In this document: one piece after another, positions 1 to 8,818 of the stretch
Layout: each line of letters opens with the position of its first letter
Position numbering within the stretch: position 1 is the stretch's first letter
NCBI GenBank assembly: GCA_964243985.1
Contig: CAXTHJ010000004.1
Span: 28,176 to 92,175, forward strand
Origin: CAIOYC01 sp964243985
GTDB taxonomy: Bacteria; Pseudomonadota; Alphaproteobacteria; Caulobacterales; Caulobacteraceae
Direction: 5' to 3'
Length of the DNA: 64,000 nt
Made by a program: the position numbers and the translations under genes
The notes under the pieces: generated by a model
Databases searched by the model: none
What the model was told of the DNA's origin: nothing
Seen by the model: only the letters and a program-made list of their open reading frames with translations

Positions 1-814
1 CGATCTTGGAGAGATCCAGGAGATCGTTCAGCAGGGTGCGCATCATGCGCGCCGAATCCGCGATCAAAAGGCCGTTGGAGCGAAGCCCCGGCTCCGCGGC
101 CGTCTTCTCTATTTCTGCTGCGCCGGCCAGGATGGCGCTGATCGGCGTCCGCAGTTCGTGGCTCACCATGGCGACAAACGCGGACTTCGCAGCCGTCGCC
201 GCTTCGGCCTCGGCCTTCTTGCGCTCAAGCTCGTGCTGAGCCAGCAGTTCGGCTTCGTAGAGTTTCTGCGAGGAGCCCCAGACGGTGATGCCGACCATCA
301 GGTTCAAGCCGCCGGCCATGATCACCGCGCCGGCGTCGATCCAGGGGGCGCCGTCGGCGAGGGTGAAGATGGGCGCCGTCAAATAGAAGAGCGCCAGCGG
401 CGCTGTCTGGTAGACGAAAGCACTCCTAGAGCCGTTGCTGACCACGACCCCGTTCATAATCGCGCCGGCCCAGAGCATGCAGGCGCAGACCACGCCCCAC
501 GTGCCGCCGCTCATAGCCTCCCAGAAGCCGAACGCGCCGAAGAGAAGATTGTTGAATGCCAGAAGGTAGAGCGCGCCGAGACGTCGGGCGGGCGTCGAAA
601 CGCTCCCGACGCCCGGCGCTTCGTAGACCTTTAACTCGAAAAGTTGCAGCGCAAGATAAGCGACAAACCATGCGGTGGCGAAAATCCAGCCTGTGAAGCC
701 GAAAAATAAACCGGCAATCACCGCCGCCACGACAACGCGCATCGCGAACTGGCGGCGGCGCACGTCCATCACGCGGGCGAGGCGCTCCACACCCGAACTG
801 TTTTTGACTGACAT
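1..814 (-). CDS. Membrane sensor histidine kinase, N-terminal part (truncated by window edge)
   Basis: The minus strand is open from an ATG at 814 to base 1 without a stop, giving 271 residues of a longer protein. The first about 185 residues carry several hydrophobic segments typical of a membrane sensor module. A charged linker (about 186-210) then leads into a HisKA dimerisation/phosphoacceptor domain with the H-box VSHELRTP, putting the phosphorylated His at about residue 219. The ATPase domain must lie beyond the left edge, so whether this is a classical or hybrid kinase, and which response regulator it serves, cannot be told. Membrane localisation and autophosphorylation follow from family knowledge. 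The start is the first ATG after a non-coding stretch. Confidence 0.9.
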   Translation of the reverse strand, partial: MSVKNSSGVERLARVMDVRRRQFAMRVVVAAVIAGLFFGFTGWIFATAWFVAYLALQLFELKVYEAPGVGSVSTPARRLGALYLLAFNNLLFGAFGFWEAMSGGTWGVVCACMLWAGAIMNGVVVSNGSRSAFVYQTAPLALFYLTAPIFTLADGAPWIDAGAVIMAGGLNLMVGITVWGSSQKLYEAELLAQHELERKKAEAEAATAAKSAFVAMVSHELRTPISAILAGAAEIEKTAAEPGLRSNGLLIADSARMMRTLLNDLLDLSKI

Positions 815-983
815 CAACGCCAGGCTCCGCGATTTCGAGGATCGTAGCGACGTAGCCCTAACAACGGGTAAAAGGTGCCTCCGCCGCCGCCCCAAAATCG
901 TTGCCCTGTAACCGAATGACGGCGTCTCGGGTGGTCGGGAATCCTCCCGCCCGCCAGGGTTTAGGCAGGCGCGTGTTCCGCTA

Positions 984-1382
984 TCAAGCCGCCTTCTTGG
1001 CGGACGGCTTACCTTCCGAGGCCAGCACCTTCACCAGCGTCACCACCGCCCGGCGCGCATCCGGATCGGGCATACGCACGAACGCTTCCAAAAGCTCCAG
1101 CGCCCCGGGTGAAGCTAGTTTTTGATAGACCTCATGGGAATGTCGATCCGTATCATTTTCTCCCACAAGCGCGCCAACCGTCGTCTCAAGCTTGACGGCG
1201 ATCTTCACAAGCATGGAGGCCGACACGCGATTGGCGCCCCGCTCATACTTCTGAACCTGTTGAAAGGTCAGCCCCAACGCTTCCGCTAAGGCTGATTGGC
1301 TCAGCGATAGGAATTTGCGCCGCACGCGAATGCGCGCGCCCACCTCGATGTCTATCGGGTCGGGAGAGTCGTTGACGGCCAT
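984..1382 (-). CDS. XRE-family helix-turn-helix transcriptional regulator
   Basis: A 132-residue protein whose first about 75 residues form a Cro/C1-type HTH domain; the recognition-helix region reads LTFQQVQKYERG. The C-terminal half is helical and ends in a Lys/Ala-rich tail, the common layout of short alphaproteobacterial XRE regulators. It would bind DNA as a dimer in the cytoplasm. It lies between a histidine kinase and a GH130 gene, all on the minus strand but separated by more than 100 bases on each side, so it is probably transcribed alone. The targets are unknown. The domain assignment is clear from the sequence. Confidence 0.85.
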   Translation of the reverse strand: MAVNDSPDPIDIEVGARIRVRRKFLSLSQSALAEALGLTFQQVQKYERGANRVSASMLVKIAVKLETTVGALVGENDTDRHSHEVYQKLASPGALELLEAFVRMPDPDARRAVVTLVKVLASEGKPSAKKAA

Positions 1383-1537
1383 AGCGAGTCCAAATTATCC
1401 AATGTTAACGACTCTAATACATCTCAAAGTTTGCCTTTGACAAGCGGTCGCACGCTACAGATGAATGTCTTAGGCGCGGAGCCGTTCCCGGTTTCGCTCC
1501 GGGCGATCGTGTTGACGTCAGATCAACGCAAGCGCCG

Positions 1538-2827
1538 TCAGATCATCGCCGCTACAAGCGCATCCACATCAACTGTGGCGAAGGCTGCAAAATTGTCCGC
1601 CTCGCCAAAAGGCAGCAGCAAAGTCCGATCCCGCAAAATGGCGCCGCAGCTATAGACCACATTGGGCACGTATCCGTCCCGCCATTCTCCGGCAGGCTCT
1701 AATAGCGGTTTTTCCAGCCGCTTCAGAAGCTTAGAAGGATCAGCTTTGTCCAACAGGCACGCACCGACGCAGTAGTTGCGCACCACGCCGACGCCGTGGG
1801 TCAGGACCAACCATCCTTCGTCCAGTTCGATGGGCGAGCCGCAGTTGCCGATCTGGATGAACTCCCACGGCCACCGTGGCGTAATGATCTTCTCCCCGCC
1901 ATTCCAGGTGTAAAGATCATCCGACGACATCAGCCAGATGTTCTCGTTATCCTGACGTCCCAACATCATGTAATGGCCACCGATTTTGCGCGGAAACAGC
2001 GCCATGCCCTTTCCGGTGTAGAGGGAGCCTTGGACACCCCTGAGTTCAAAGGATTTGAAATCGCTGGTGTTCAAAAGGCCCTGGCGGACGTCGGAGCCGT
2101 TAAACGCGGTAAAGGTGGCGCGATAGCTCACCGCGCCGTCATCTTCGGTAAATTCCACCAGGCGGACATCTTCGATGCCGCGCCCTTGGCTGGGCATGAA
2201 GGGATAGATCACCGATTCGGAAATATCGCTCTGGTCGTCGTAATGGAGTTGAACAATAAGCTCCTTGTTCGCGGTTTCGGACCGTTCGATACGCGGCCCC
2301 ATAGCGCGAGCGCTTGGCTTATCCACCGTGACTTCACCGTCCGCTGTCCAGATTCCGGTCCGGAAGGTGAGGGAGGAGATGTGGCCTTCTCCGATCCCAC
2401 GAAGGGACAAAATAAAGCGCGTTTCGCCGTCGGCCGCGCCGGTCTGGTCGGGGTGGCGGACGATGCTCGGATTGAACAAGGCCGCCGACTCGAACGAAAA
2501 TTCCTCGCTGAAATACGCGCCGATCAACAGTGATTGATCGCGACTGATGCCTGCGCGATCCATCGTCAGGCCATCGAGGCTGTCGTAACGGTTGATAAGC
2601 TCTTTGAGCGGATCGCGGTGGCGATCATCCAGGGCCTGCATGACGACCTCGAGCGCCGCCTTGATGCCGGCCTCGTCCAGACTCATCACCCGGTCGACGA
2701 TCCTTTGCGTACGAGAACGATTCTTGTCGGCGAAAGCTTCCGGATCTTCCAACACGAAAGGCCTGATCACGGTGCGGGTCGAGTCAGGTCTAAGGACCGT
2801 CTGCAGGGTCTTCACGAGATCGGTCAT
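1538..2827 (-). CDS. Glycoside hydrolase family 130 protein (beta-mannoside phosphorylase-like)
   Basis: This 429-residue protein resembles GH130 enzymes, five-bladed beta-propellers that mostly phosphorolyse beta-mannosides. A helical N-terminal extension of about 95 residues precedes the propeller. Blade-like segments include FNPSIV near residue 118 and IQIGNCGSPIELDEGW near 328, where phosphate and sugar contacts lie in the family. There is no signal peptide, so it is cytoplasmic. It is followed by the XRE gene and preceded by the terminated porin gene, so it probably has its own promoter in 2828-2949. Whether it acts on mannosylglucose, mannobiose or another mannoside cannot be read from the sequence. 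Confidence 0.8.
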   Translation of the reverse strand: MTDLVKTLQTVLRPDSTRTVIRPFVLEDPEAFADKNRSRTQRIVDRVMSLDEAGIKAALEVVMQALDDRHRDPLKELINRYDSLDGLTMDRAGISRDQSLLIGAYFSEEFSFESAALFNPSIVRHPDQTGAADGETRFILSLRGIGEGHISSLTFRTGIWTADGEVTVDKPSARAMGPRIERSETANKELIVQLHYDDQSDISESVIYPFMPSQGRGIEDVRLVEFTEDDGAVSYRATFTAFNGSDVRQGLLNTSDFKSFELRGVQGSLYTGKGMALFPRKIGGHYMMLGRQDNENIWLMSSDDLYTWNGGEKIITPRWPWEFIQIGNCGSPIELDEGWLVLTHGVGVVRNYCVGACLLDKADPSKLLKRLEKPLLEPAGEWRDGYVPNVVYSCGAILRDRTLLLPFGEADNFAAFATVDVDALVAAMI

Positions 2828-2949
2828 AGGGCGCAGAACTTCAAGAGCGCGTCAGTGCGACAGGGGGGCATTAGGGTCCAATCCAGAGGCTTTCGAACAA
2901 GCATAATCGCCTAGAGGCGACATTTGTTCAGGCGCTTAGATTGGGTATG

Positions 2950-2980
2950 AAAAAGGGCCGCAACAGGGGTCGCGGCCCTT
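2950..2980 (-). terminator. Rho-independent terminator of the porin gene
   Basis: On the minus strand a perfect 9-bp stem (AAGGGCCGC paired with GCGGCCCTT, plus-strand arms 2953-2961 and 2972-2980) encloses a 10-base loop and runs into five T residues (complement of 2950-2954). It starts about 10 bases past the porin stop codon. It should end porin transcription and separate the porin from the downstream GH130 gene. Confidence 0.85.
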
Positions 2981-2989
2981 GATGTGGTT

Positions 2990-4465
2990 TTAGTACTTCA
3001 CCTGAGCGTAGACGCCTACTTCGTCATAGGTCCCGTCGTTCGCCTTGCCGGCGACGGTCGTGGTGTTGCCGATCACGCCGTTTGAGGTCGTGAAGACGCC
3101 ATGATCCACTTCATCGCGCTTATAGACGAGGGAGAGGTCGACGCCCTTCACCGGCGTGTAGCCAAGACCGACATTGTAGTAATCGAACTCCTTGGTCGAA
3201 GCGGTGAGCTTATTGGGCTTCACATCATCGTAGCGGCCGAACACCGCCCACTGGGGCAGGAACTGATAGGAGCCGAAGATCGAGTAACCATCCGCCTTGT
3301 CCGGCGCTATGGAGGTTACGGCGGTCCAGTCGTCGGCGCTGAAGTATTCCACACCCGCGCGGAAGGGACCGCCCGTGTAGGCCAGGATCGCGTCGAAGCG
3401 GCTGGCCGTGTGATGGGTGATCGGGATCGGCGAAGTCAGCGAGTTGAACCCGGTGCTAGTGGAGTAGCTGGTGGCCGTGGTGGCGGTGGTGATCGCGCTG
3501 GCGTCCTTGCCGAGCTTGCCGGTGTAGCCGCCCACACCCGCCGTGAAGTCCAGCCACTTGACGCTCAAGCGGCCTTCCACATCCAGCGTATCCGTGCGCG
3601 GGGCGCTGCCCGTGCCCGGGGGCGCCTTATAACCTGTGCCGTCGATGGCCGACACTTGGTAGCTGACCACCGGACCGGTGGGGCTGCCGAGCGGATCGGA
3701 GCTGCCTAGAACGTGAATGCCCCAATCCGTCGTGGTGCCGAAGCTAGTTTCGTCGATCAGGACTTTCTCAACGTAGCGATAGCCATAAAGGCTCTCGACG
3801 AACGGCGCCCAAGGCAGTTCCGCCGCGCCCGCGCGGATCGTCAGCCAGTTAAAATACTTGGCTTGCAGGTATGCCTTCTTGACGAAGAGCTCAGTCGAGT
3901 TGAGGCCGCCCGCCGTCGTGTATTGAAAGTCGGTGGTCAGGTTGGCGGAGTAAATGTCATTGAACTGGTGATCGACCACGAGATAGGCGCGCTTCAGATC
4001 AAAGGCTGTGCCACTCGGGGCGACCGGAGCACCATTGTTTTTCTGGTCGATGTTGGAGAAGTCGGCGAAAATAATACTGCCCACCTGGGTCTTGTCAGCC
4101 CAGCTCGGCTTCGGCTTCGGCAGTTGACCGATGGCCACATTGACCTGCTCGGGGATCGTTTCGATCTTGGCCTGAGCGGATTCTGTGCTGGCGGCGACTT
4201 CCTGCACCTGCGTCTGGGTTTGCGCCACTTGCGCGGCGGTCGCTTGCTGTTGCTGACCTTGGGAGTCGAGCCGTGCCTTCAGTTCATCCACTTCGGCTTT
4301 CAGGACGCGAATTTCTTCGCTCTCTCCGCTGCCGGTGTGAACGACCGTGACCCCATGGTGCTTGCGGTGTTTCACAACGGTTTCGGCGTGAGCGGTCATG
4401 CCGGCGGCCAGCGCCACAAATGCGCCAAGCGCGGCTCCCCGCAGGAGCGCGGTTTTGATAGTCAT
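2990..4465 (-). CDS. Outer-membrane porin with N-terminal coiled coil (OprO/OprP-like)
   Basis: A 491-residue protein with a signal peptide (hydrophobic core at about 8-22, AHA cleavage site near residue 27), then a His/Lys-rich stretch and a Gln-rich heptad region (about 50-105) predicted to form a periplasmic coiled-coil trimer. From about 120 onward it shows alternating beta-barrel strands and ends in the aromatic-poor but typical strand YAQVKY with the C-terminal Tyr of outer-membrane proteins. This layout matches trimeric porins of the phosphate/pyrophosphate-selective OprO/OprP type; the substrate here is not determinable. The gene is monocistronic, with its own terminator just downstream and a 318-base intergenic region upstream. 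Confidence 0.85.
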   Translation of the reverse strand: MTIKTALLRGAALGAFVALAAGMTAHAETVVKHRKHHGVTVVHTGSGESEEIRVLKAEVDELKARLDSQGQQQQATAAQVAQTQTQVQEVAASTESAQAKIETIPEQVNVAIGQLPKPKPSWADKTQVGSIIFADFSNIDQKNNGAPVAPSGTAFDLKRAYLVVDHQFNDIYSANLTTDFQYTTAGGLNSTELFVKKAYLQAKYFNWLTIRAGAAELPWAPFVESLYGYRYVEKVLIDETSFGTTTDWGIHVLGSSDPLGSPTGPVVSYQVSAIDGTGYKAPPGTGSAPRTDTLDVEGRLSVKWLDFTAGVGGYTGKLGKDASAITTATTATSYSTSTGFNSLTSPIPITHHTASRFDAILAYTGGPFRAGVEYFSADDWTAVTSIAPDKADGYSIFGSYQFLPQWAVFGRYDDVKPNKLTASTKEFDYYNVGLGYTPVKGVDLSLVYKRDEVDHGVFTTSNGVIGNTTTVAGKANDGTYDEVGVYAQVKY

Positions 4466-4783
4466 TTGAATTCCCCTCCAATACCAAGCTGAGCTTATTA
4501 AGCGTTAGCAAAATCACCTTTAATCGTTCGTGCGAGTTTCGCGCCGCCAAGTTCACAGTTAAGCGATCAGGCGACGATTTGTGACAGTCGCCAGCGAGGG
4601 CGCGGCAAGACGCGTGGTTTTTCGATACACAGCTAGCCCCCGAGCTTCGCTCACTGAGTTCCACTAGCGAAATTGGTCGTGTATCGAAACGCAAAAGGAC
4701 TGCCTGACCAATTAGAATTTCTAACGCGGGGCGGGATCCCATTCAGACGGGAGGGCGCTTCTCCTGACGATTATACGACTTAG
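4466..4783. other. Intergenic region between uvrD and the porin gene
   Basis: No gene is seen here. The stretch must hold the porin promoter (minus strand, towards 4465) and the end of the uvrD transcript. It also contains the long inverted repeat described at 4620-4689. No other conserved element was recognised. Confidence 0.5.
4620..4689. repeat. Long inverted repeat with 11-bp arms
   Basis: The arms TTTCGATACAC (4620-4630) and GTGTATCGAAA (4679-4689) are perfect inverted copies. Inside lie a second pair (GCTAG 4632-4636 with CTAGC 4664-4668) and a small GAGC/GCTC pairing, so the whole 70 bases could fold as a branched hairpin. Only one copy was found in the window. It could be a dispersed palindromic element or a transcript-end structure for uvrD; it lacks a T-run immediately after the stem. 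Confidence 0.6.
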
Positions 4784-7165
4784 TCAGCCTTTCTGAATAA
4801 AGCTGTCGATCACCCGCTTCTCGCCCGCCTTGTCAAAGGCCACGGTCAGCTTTGAGCCCTCCACCAATGTCACCGCCCCGTAGCCGAACTTCTGGTGGAA
4901 CACGCGGTCGCCGCGGGCGTAGGCGCCGGTTCCCGCCTTGGGGTCTGAGGTGGCGATCAGGCGGCCGTCGCCTTCGATCACCGGCTGGCGGGTGAAGCCG
5001 CGCTTGACGCCGGCAGGGAGGGGGGTGGTCGTCTCCCGAGCCTGGGCTCGCTGCCAGCCGGGCGAGGTGTAGCCGGAGCCATAGACGGGGGCGGCCTCGT
5101 CCCAGCGGGACTTGGTGTTGTCCTGCATTCCCGGACCGCCGCCGTAGTAGCCGGTCTCCGACGCCGCCTCGACGTTTCGCAAGGGCAGTTCGTCCACGAA
5201 GCGGGAGGGAAGCTGGCTGGTCCAGCGGCCGTAGACCAGCCGGTTGGCGGCGAAGGAGATGCGCGCTTCTTCGCGGGCGCGGGTGATGCCGACGTAGGCG
5301 AGGCGGCGTTCCTCCTCGAGCCCCTTCTCCCCGGTCTCGTCCATAGACCGTTGCGAGGGAAAGACCCCTTCCTCCCACCCCGGCAGGAACACCAGCGGGA
5401 ATTCCAGCCCCTTGGCCGAGTGCAGGGTCATGATCTGCACCGCGTCGTCACCGGACTCGCGGTCCAGGTCCATCACCAGGGAGACGTGCTCCAGATAGCT
5501 CTGCAGGGTGTCGAAGGCGCTCATCGACTGAACGACTTCCTTCAGGTTCTCCAGCCGTCCTTGCGATTGCGGGCCTTTGTCGAGGCGCAGGGCGTCGGTG
5601 TAGCCGCTCTCCTCCAGGATGGTTTCGGTCAGCTGGGCGTGGGGCAGGGTGGCCGCCATGGTGCGCCAGCGGTCCATGTCGCGGATGAAGGTCGAGAGCG
5701 CCGTTCGGGTGCGGGCGGGCAGCTCGTCGGTGTTGACGATCCCTCGCGCGGCCATGAAGGCGGAGACGCCGTTCTCGCGGGCCAGGGTGATGAGTTTCGA
5801 CACACTGGTGTCGCCGATGCCGCGCTTGGGCGTGTTGACGATGCGCTCGAAAGCCAGATCGTCGTCTTCCGACTGCACGAGGCGCAGGTAGGCGTGGACG
5901 TCGCGGATTTCGGCGCGCTCGAAGAAGCGCGGCCCGCCGATCACCTTGTAGGGGATCTGCAGCATCACGAACCGCTCTTCGAACGCCCGCATCTGGAACG
6001 AGGCGCGGACCAGGATGGCGGCGTCCTTGAACTTGCGGGTGACTCTTTTAGAATTTGGGCCGGGGTTTTCGATCGGGCCCTTCTTCCAGCGCTCGATCTC
6101 GTCGGCCACAAGGCGGGCCTCGGCCTCGCCGTCCCAGACGCCGGAGACGCGCACCTTCTCGCCCCCCTGATCCTCGGTCCAGAGGGTCTTGCCGAGCCGC
6201 CCCTTGTTGGCGGCGATGAGCCCCGACGCGGCGGCAAGGATGTGAGAGGTGGAGCGGTAGTTGCGCTCCAGCCGGATCACCGTCGCGCCGGGGAAATCCC
6301 GTTCGAAGCGCAGGATGTTGTCCACCTCCGCCCCCCGCCAGCCGTAGATCGACTGATCGTCGTCGCCGACGCAGCAGACGTTCTTGTGGGCCTGGGCCAG
6401 CAGGCGCAGCCACAGGTACTGGGCCACGTTGGTGTCCTGGTATTCGTCCACCAGGATGTATTTGAAGCGGTTGTGGAAGTCGGCCAGCACGTCGGCGTGT
6501 TGGGAGAAGATGGTGAGGTTGTGCAGCAGGAGATCGCCGAAGTCGCAGGCGTTCAACGTGCGCAGCCGCTCCTGATAAGCGCGGTAGAGAATGATCCCCT
6601 TGCCGCCGCCGAAATCCACGCCTTCGCTCGGCGGCACCTTGTCCGGCGTCCAGCCGCGGTTCTTCCACTGGTCGATCAGGCCGGCGAGGGCGCGGGGCGT
6701 CCAGCGCTTGGGGTCGATGTTGGCGGCGTCGATCAGCTGCTTCAGCAGGTGTTCCTGATCGTCGGTGTCGAGGATGGTGAAGCTGGACTTCAGCCCCACC
6801 AGCTCGCAATGGCGGCGGAGGATCTGCGCCGCCACCGAGTGGAAGGTGCCGAGCCACCTCAGCCCTTCCGCCTCCGGCCCGATGATGGCGGTGATCCGCT
6901 CCCGCATCTCCCGCGCCGCCTTATTGGTGAAGGTGACCACGAGGAGTTCCCACGGCCGCGCCTTGCCGACAGCCAGAATGTGCGCGAGGCGGGTGGTCAG
7001 CACCCGCGTCTTGCCCGTGCCGGCGCCCGCGAGCACCAGCACAGGGCCGTCGGTGGCTTCCACTGCGCGTCGCTGCTCCGGATTCAGCCCGTCGAGATAG
7101 CCCGCTGGCCGCGGGTTGGCGCGGGCGAGGTCTGAGATGCGGGGGGCGGGCAGATCGTCAGGCAA
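4784..7165 (-). CDS. uvrD: ATP-dependent 3'-5' DNA helicase UvrD/PcrA
   Basis: A 793-residue SF1A helicase with all the expected motifs in order: Walker A GAGTGKT near residue 47, DEYQDTN (motif II), GDDDQSIYGWRGA (motif III), ERNYRST (motif IV), LHSAKGLEFP (motif V) and VGITRARE (motif VI). The C-terminal about 45 residues (from GDRVFHQKFGYGAV) form the Tudor-like domain that contacts RNA polymerase in UvrD/PcrA. It unwinds DNA in nucleotide-excision and mismatch repair and helps clear stalled RNA polymerase. It appears monocistronic. Upstream there are four GAAC tetramers (7172-7204), but their spacing does not fit the alphaproteobacterial LexA box. Confidence 0.95.
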   Translation of the reverse strand: MPDDLPAPRISDLARANPRPAGYLDGLNPEQRRAVEATDGPVLVLAGAGTGKTRVLTTRLAHILAVGKARPWELLVVTFTNKAAREMRERITAIIGPEAEGLRWLGTFHSVAAQILRRHCELVGLKSSFTILDTDDQEHLLKQLIDAANIDPKRWTPRALAGLIDQWKNRGWTPDKVPPSEGVDFGGGKGIILYRAYQERLRTLNACDFGDLLLHNLTIFSQHADVLADFHNRFKYILVDEYQDTNVAQYLWLRLLAQAHKNVCCVGDDDQSIYGWRGAEVDNILRFERDFPGATVIRLERNYRSTSHILAAASGLIAANKGRLGKTLWTEDQGGEKVRVSGVWDGEAEARLVADEIERWKKGPIENPGPNSKRVTRKFKDAAILVRASFQMRAFEERFVMLQIPYKVIGGPRFFERAEIRDVHAYLRLVQSEDDDLAFERIVNTPKRGIGDTSVSKLITLARENGVSAFMAARGIVNTDELPARTRTALSTFIRDMDRWRTMAATLPHAQLTETILEESGYTDALRLDKGPQSQGRLENLKEVVQSMSAFDTLQSYLEHVSLVMDLDRESGDDAVQIMTLHSAKGLEFPLVFLPGWEEGVFPSQRSMDETGEKGLEEERRLAYVGITRAREEARISFAANRLVYGRWTSQLPSRFVDELPLRNVEAASETGYYGGGPGMQDNTKSRWDEAAPVYGSGYTSPGWQRAQARETTTPLPAGVKRGFTRQPVIEGDGRLIATSDPKAGTGAYARGDRVFHQKFGYGAVTLVEGSKLTVAFDKAGEKRVIDSFIQKG

Positions 7166-7244
7166 AGCGTGGAACTCTGGAACGACTCGAACATAGGGGA
7201 GAACGTATGTAGCACGCCTGCGCGGCGGATTAAGAGCGACCCCG

Positions 7245-7460
7245 CTAGTCTCTATCCTTCGAGGCCCAGGTTAAGGCTGCGACTCGACAGGCGGAGGCTA
7301 GAGGCCGCGCCCCCCGCTCTTCATCGATCCCCCTGATCATAGCCGAGAAGGTTCCGCCTGCCGCCATGGCGTCCAAAACAGTCCAGAACTCGGGCTCTAG
7401 GGCCAATGAGGTGGCGTGGCCGGACAGGTTGATCGACCGCTTTTTCAAAAAGCCGGACAT
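7245..7460 (-). CDS. Ribbon-helix-helix protein (RHH_4 family)
   Basis: A 71-residue protein starting MSGFLKKRSINLSGHATSLAL, the signature of the RHH_4 family: an N-terminal beta strand followed by LEPEFW and two helices. Such proteins are presumed dimeric DNA-binding regulators. The ATG at 7460 was chosen over an in-frame TTG at 7481 because homology starts here and an AAGGG lies upstream. It is divergent from the Coq4-type gene (start 7530), and the 69 bases between must hold both promoters. The target is unknown. Confidence 0.75.
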   Translation of the reverse strand: MSGFLKKRSINLSGHATSLALEPEFWTVLDAMAAGGTFSAMIRGIDEERGARPLASACRVAALTWASKDRD

Positions 7461-7529
7461 AGATGGATGGAGCCCTTGCAAAAAGGTGACGTTGGCGTCA
7501 TCTTTGTGGCGTCACCAAGGGTCTCTAGC

Positions 7530-8318
7530 ATGAGCGACGCCGTTCTTTCTAATCCCGCCTTCCGCGCCTCGACGCCTAGCGTGACCCCGACAGATCGCCT
7601 GAAGCCGATGAAGGTGCAGCCGCTGCGCGCTCTCAAGGCGATCCGCCGACTGTTAGCGGATAAAGACGACACCGTTCAGGTGTTCGAGATCATGCAGGCG
7701 CTGAACGGCCGGTCTAAGGCTAAGGCCTATCGCCGGCTGATGTCCACTGTATCGGGCGGCAAGATCGCCTATGATCGGGTGGAGATCGCGCCGCTTTTGT
7801 CGAACCACGCTTTTGTCGATAGCTTCGCCGAGGGCACGGTGGGGGGCGCCTATCGCCAGTTTGTCCGCTCTGAGGGCCTGACGCCGGAAGGGTTGGCGGC
7901 CGAAAGCCTCAAGGCTCGCGATACGGCGCTAAATATTCAACACCCCGTCGCCTGGTTTGGCCGCCGCATCCGGGACACCCACGACATCTGGCACATCCTC
8001 ACCGGCTATCATCGCGACGGGCTTGGAGAATTGTCCCTGGTGGCCTTTTCCTACGCTCAGACCCGGTCTCCGGGCTGGGCCCTGATCGCGGTCGGCGGAG
8101 TCTTGCAAGGTTTCAAGCTTGGCCACGGACGCGAGACGTTGAAGATCGTTTGGCAGGCCTATCGCAATGGCAAAAAGGCGGCCTGGCTGCCTGGGCAGGA
8201 TTTCGTCACCTTGCTGAACGAGCCTTTGGAGGCGGCGCGCGCCCGGCTGAATATCGCCCGTCCGAACCTCTACGACGCCGTACCGCCAGAGCGGCGCAAC
8301 GGTGTCGCGTTCGGCTAA
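7530..8318 (+). CDS. Coq4 family protein (ubiquinone biosynthesis)
   Basis: The protein is 262 residues from the ATG at 7530 (SMSDAV context); an in-frame upstream ATG at 7416 would overlap the divergent RHH gene and add no conserved sequence. The diagnostic Coq4 zinc motif HDIWHILTGYHRDGLGE (HDxxH-x11-E) is intact. In mitochondria Coq4 decarboxylates and hydroxylates a CoQ ring intermediate and organises the CoQ complex; bacterial members are assumed to act at the same step on the inner face of the membrane. It converges with the DUF4169 gene, with one base between the stop codons. Confidence 0.85.
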   Translation: MSDAVLSNPAFRASTPSVTPTDRLKPMKVQPLRALKAIRRLLADKDDTVQVFEIMQALNGRSKAKAYRRLMSTVSGGKIAYDRVEIAPLLSNHAFVDSFAEGTVGGAYRQFVRSEGLTPEGLAAESLKARDTALNIQHPVAWFGRRIRDTHDIWHILTGYHRDGLGELSLVAFSYAQTRSPGWALIAVGGVLQGFKLGHGRETLKIVWQAYRNGKKAAWLPGQDFVTLLNEPLEAARARLNIARPNLYDAVPPERRNGVAFG

Positions 8319-8319
8319 G

Positions 8320-8499
8320 TCACTGACCTCGCTTGTGACCATCTAAGTCGCGCGCGGCTTTGGTGGCGGCGAGGCTTTCCACCTTTTTCTCCGCCTTCGT
8401 GCGGCCGAACCTAATGCGGTTCTCGGCGGCCTGTATCTCGCCTTCGGCCCGGGCTTTGGCTTTGCGGGCCTTGTTCAGGTTGATCAGCGTTGTCGTCAT
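8320..8499 (-). CDS. DUF4169 family small protein
   Basis: A 59-residue highly charged helical protein. It starts MTTTLINLNKARKAKAR and contains AENRIRFGRTKAEK and ends DLDGHKRGQ, the pattern of DUF4169, a short alphaproteobacterial family of unknown function. Its ATG overlaps the stop of the upstream CcdA-like gene by four bases (ATGA, 8496-8499), so the two are translationally coupled. The stop (8320-8322) is one base from the Coq4 stop on the other strand. DUF4169 genes are often found next to RHH_4 genes, and one lies about 0.9 kb away here. No function can be assigned. Confidence 0.8.
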   Translation of the reverse strand: MTTTLINLNKARKAKARAEGEIQAAENRIRFGRTKAEKKVESLAATKAARDLDGHKRGQ

Positions 8500-8717
8500 C
8501 GGGAGACCGGCCGAGCCTCTTCCGCTCCCCCAGCTATTGCTTCGACGATAAGGGCGTTATCCTCAGCCCATCGCTGATCTGCCGCCTTGGTCTCCTCGGC
8601 ACGGTCGAGATAGCGGCGTAGGGCAGTCTCCACGAGAACGGAAAGCTCGGCGCCCTCCGCCTCCGCCCGGGCGACGAGCGACGCCTCCAAATTTAGATGA
8701 ACGTCAGTTCGGGCCAT
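8496..8717 (-). CDS. CcdA-like type II antitoxin / RHH protein without adjacent toxin
   Basis: A 73-residue protein with an N-terminal ribbon-helix-helix (MARTDVHLNLEASLVARAEA) and a C-terminal RWAEDNALIVEAIA segment like the CcdB-binding tail of CcdA antitoxins. In a ccdAB operon the next overlapping gene would be ccdB; here the overlapping gene encodes DUF4169 instead. It may be a solitary antitoxin that has become a regulator. The fold assignment is good; the antitoxin role is inference only. Confidence 0.65.
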   Translation of the reverse strand: MARTDVHLNLEASLVARAEAEGAELSVLVETALRRYLDRAEETKAADQRWAEDNALIVEAIAGGAEEARPVSR

Positions 8718-8818
8718 ACACGCCTCCTGAACGCCTAGGATAACAAATTCCGCCGATCAAGAAACCCGAGCCGGGCTTTGAGGGTTTACCGCAGCACCTT
8801 GCACTTTGGGAGAAGGCC

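Noticed and set aside
5351..7135. 594-residue open frame on the plus strand
   Set aside because: It is exactly antisense to uvrD; high GC creates long antisense frames. No family resemblance.
7172..7204. Four GAAC repeats upstream of uvrD, suggestive of a LexA box
   Set aside because: Spacings are 4, 5 and 8 bases; the alphaproteobacterial box needs 7.
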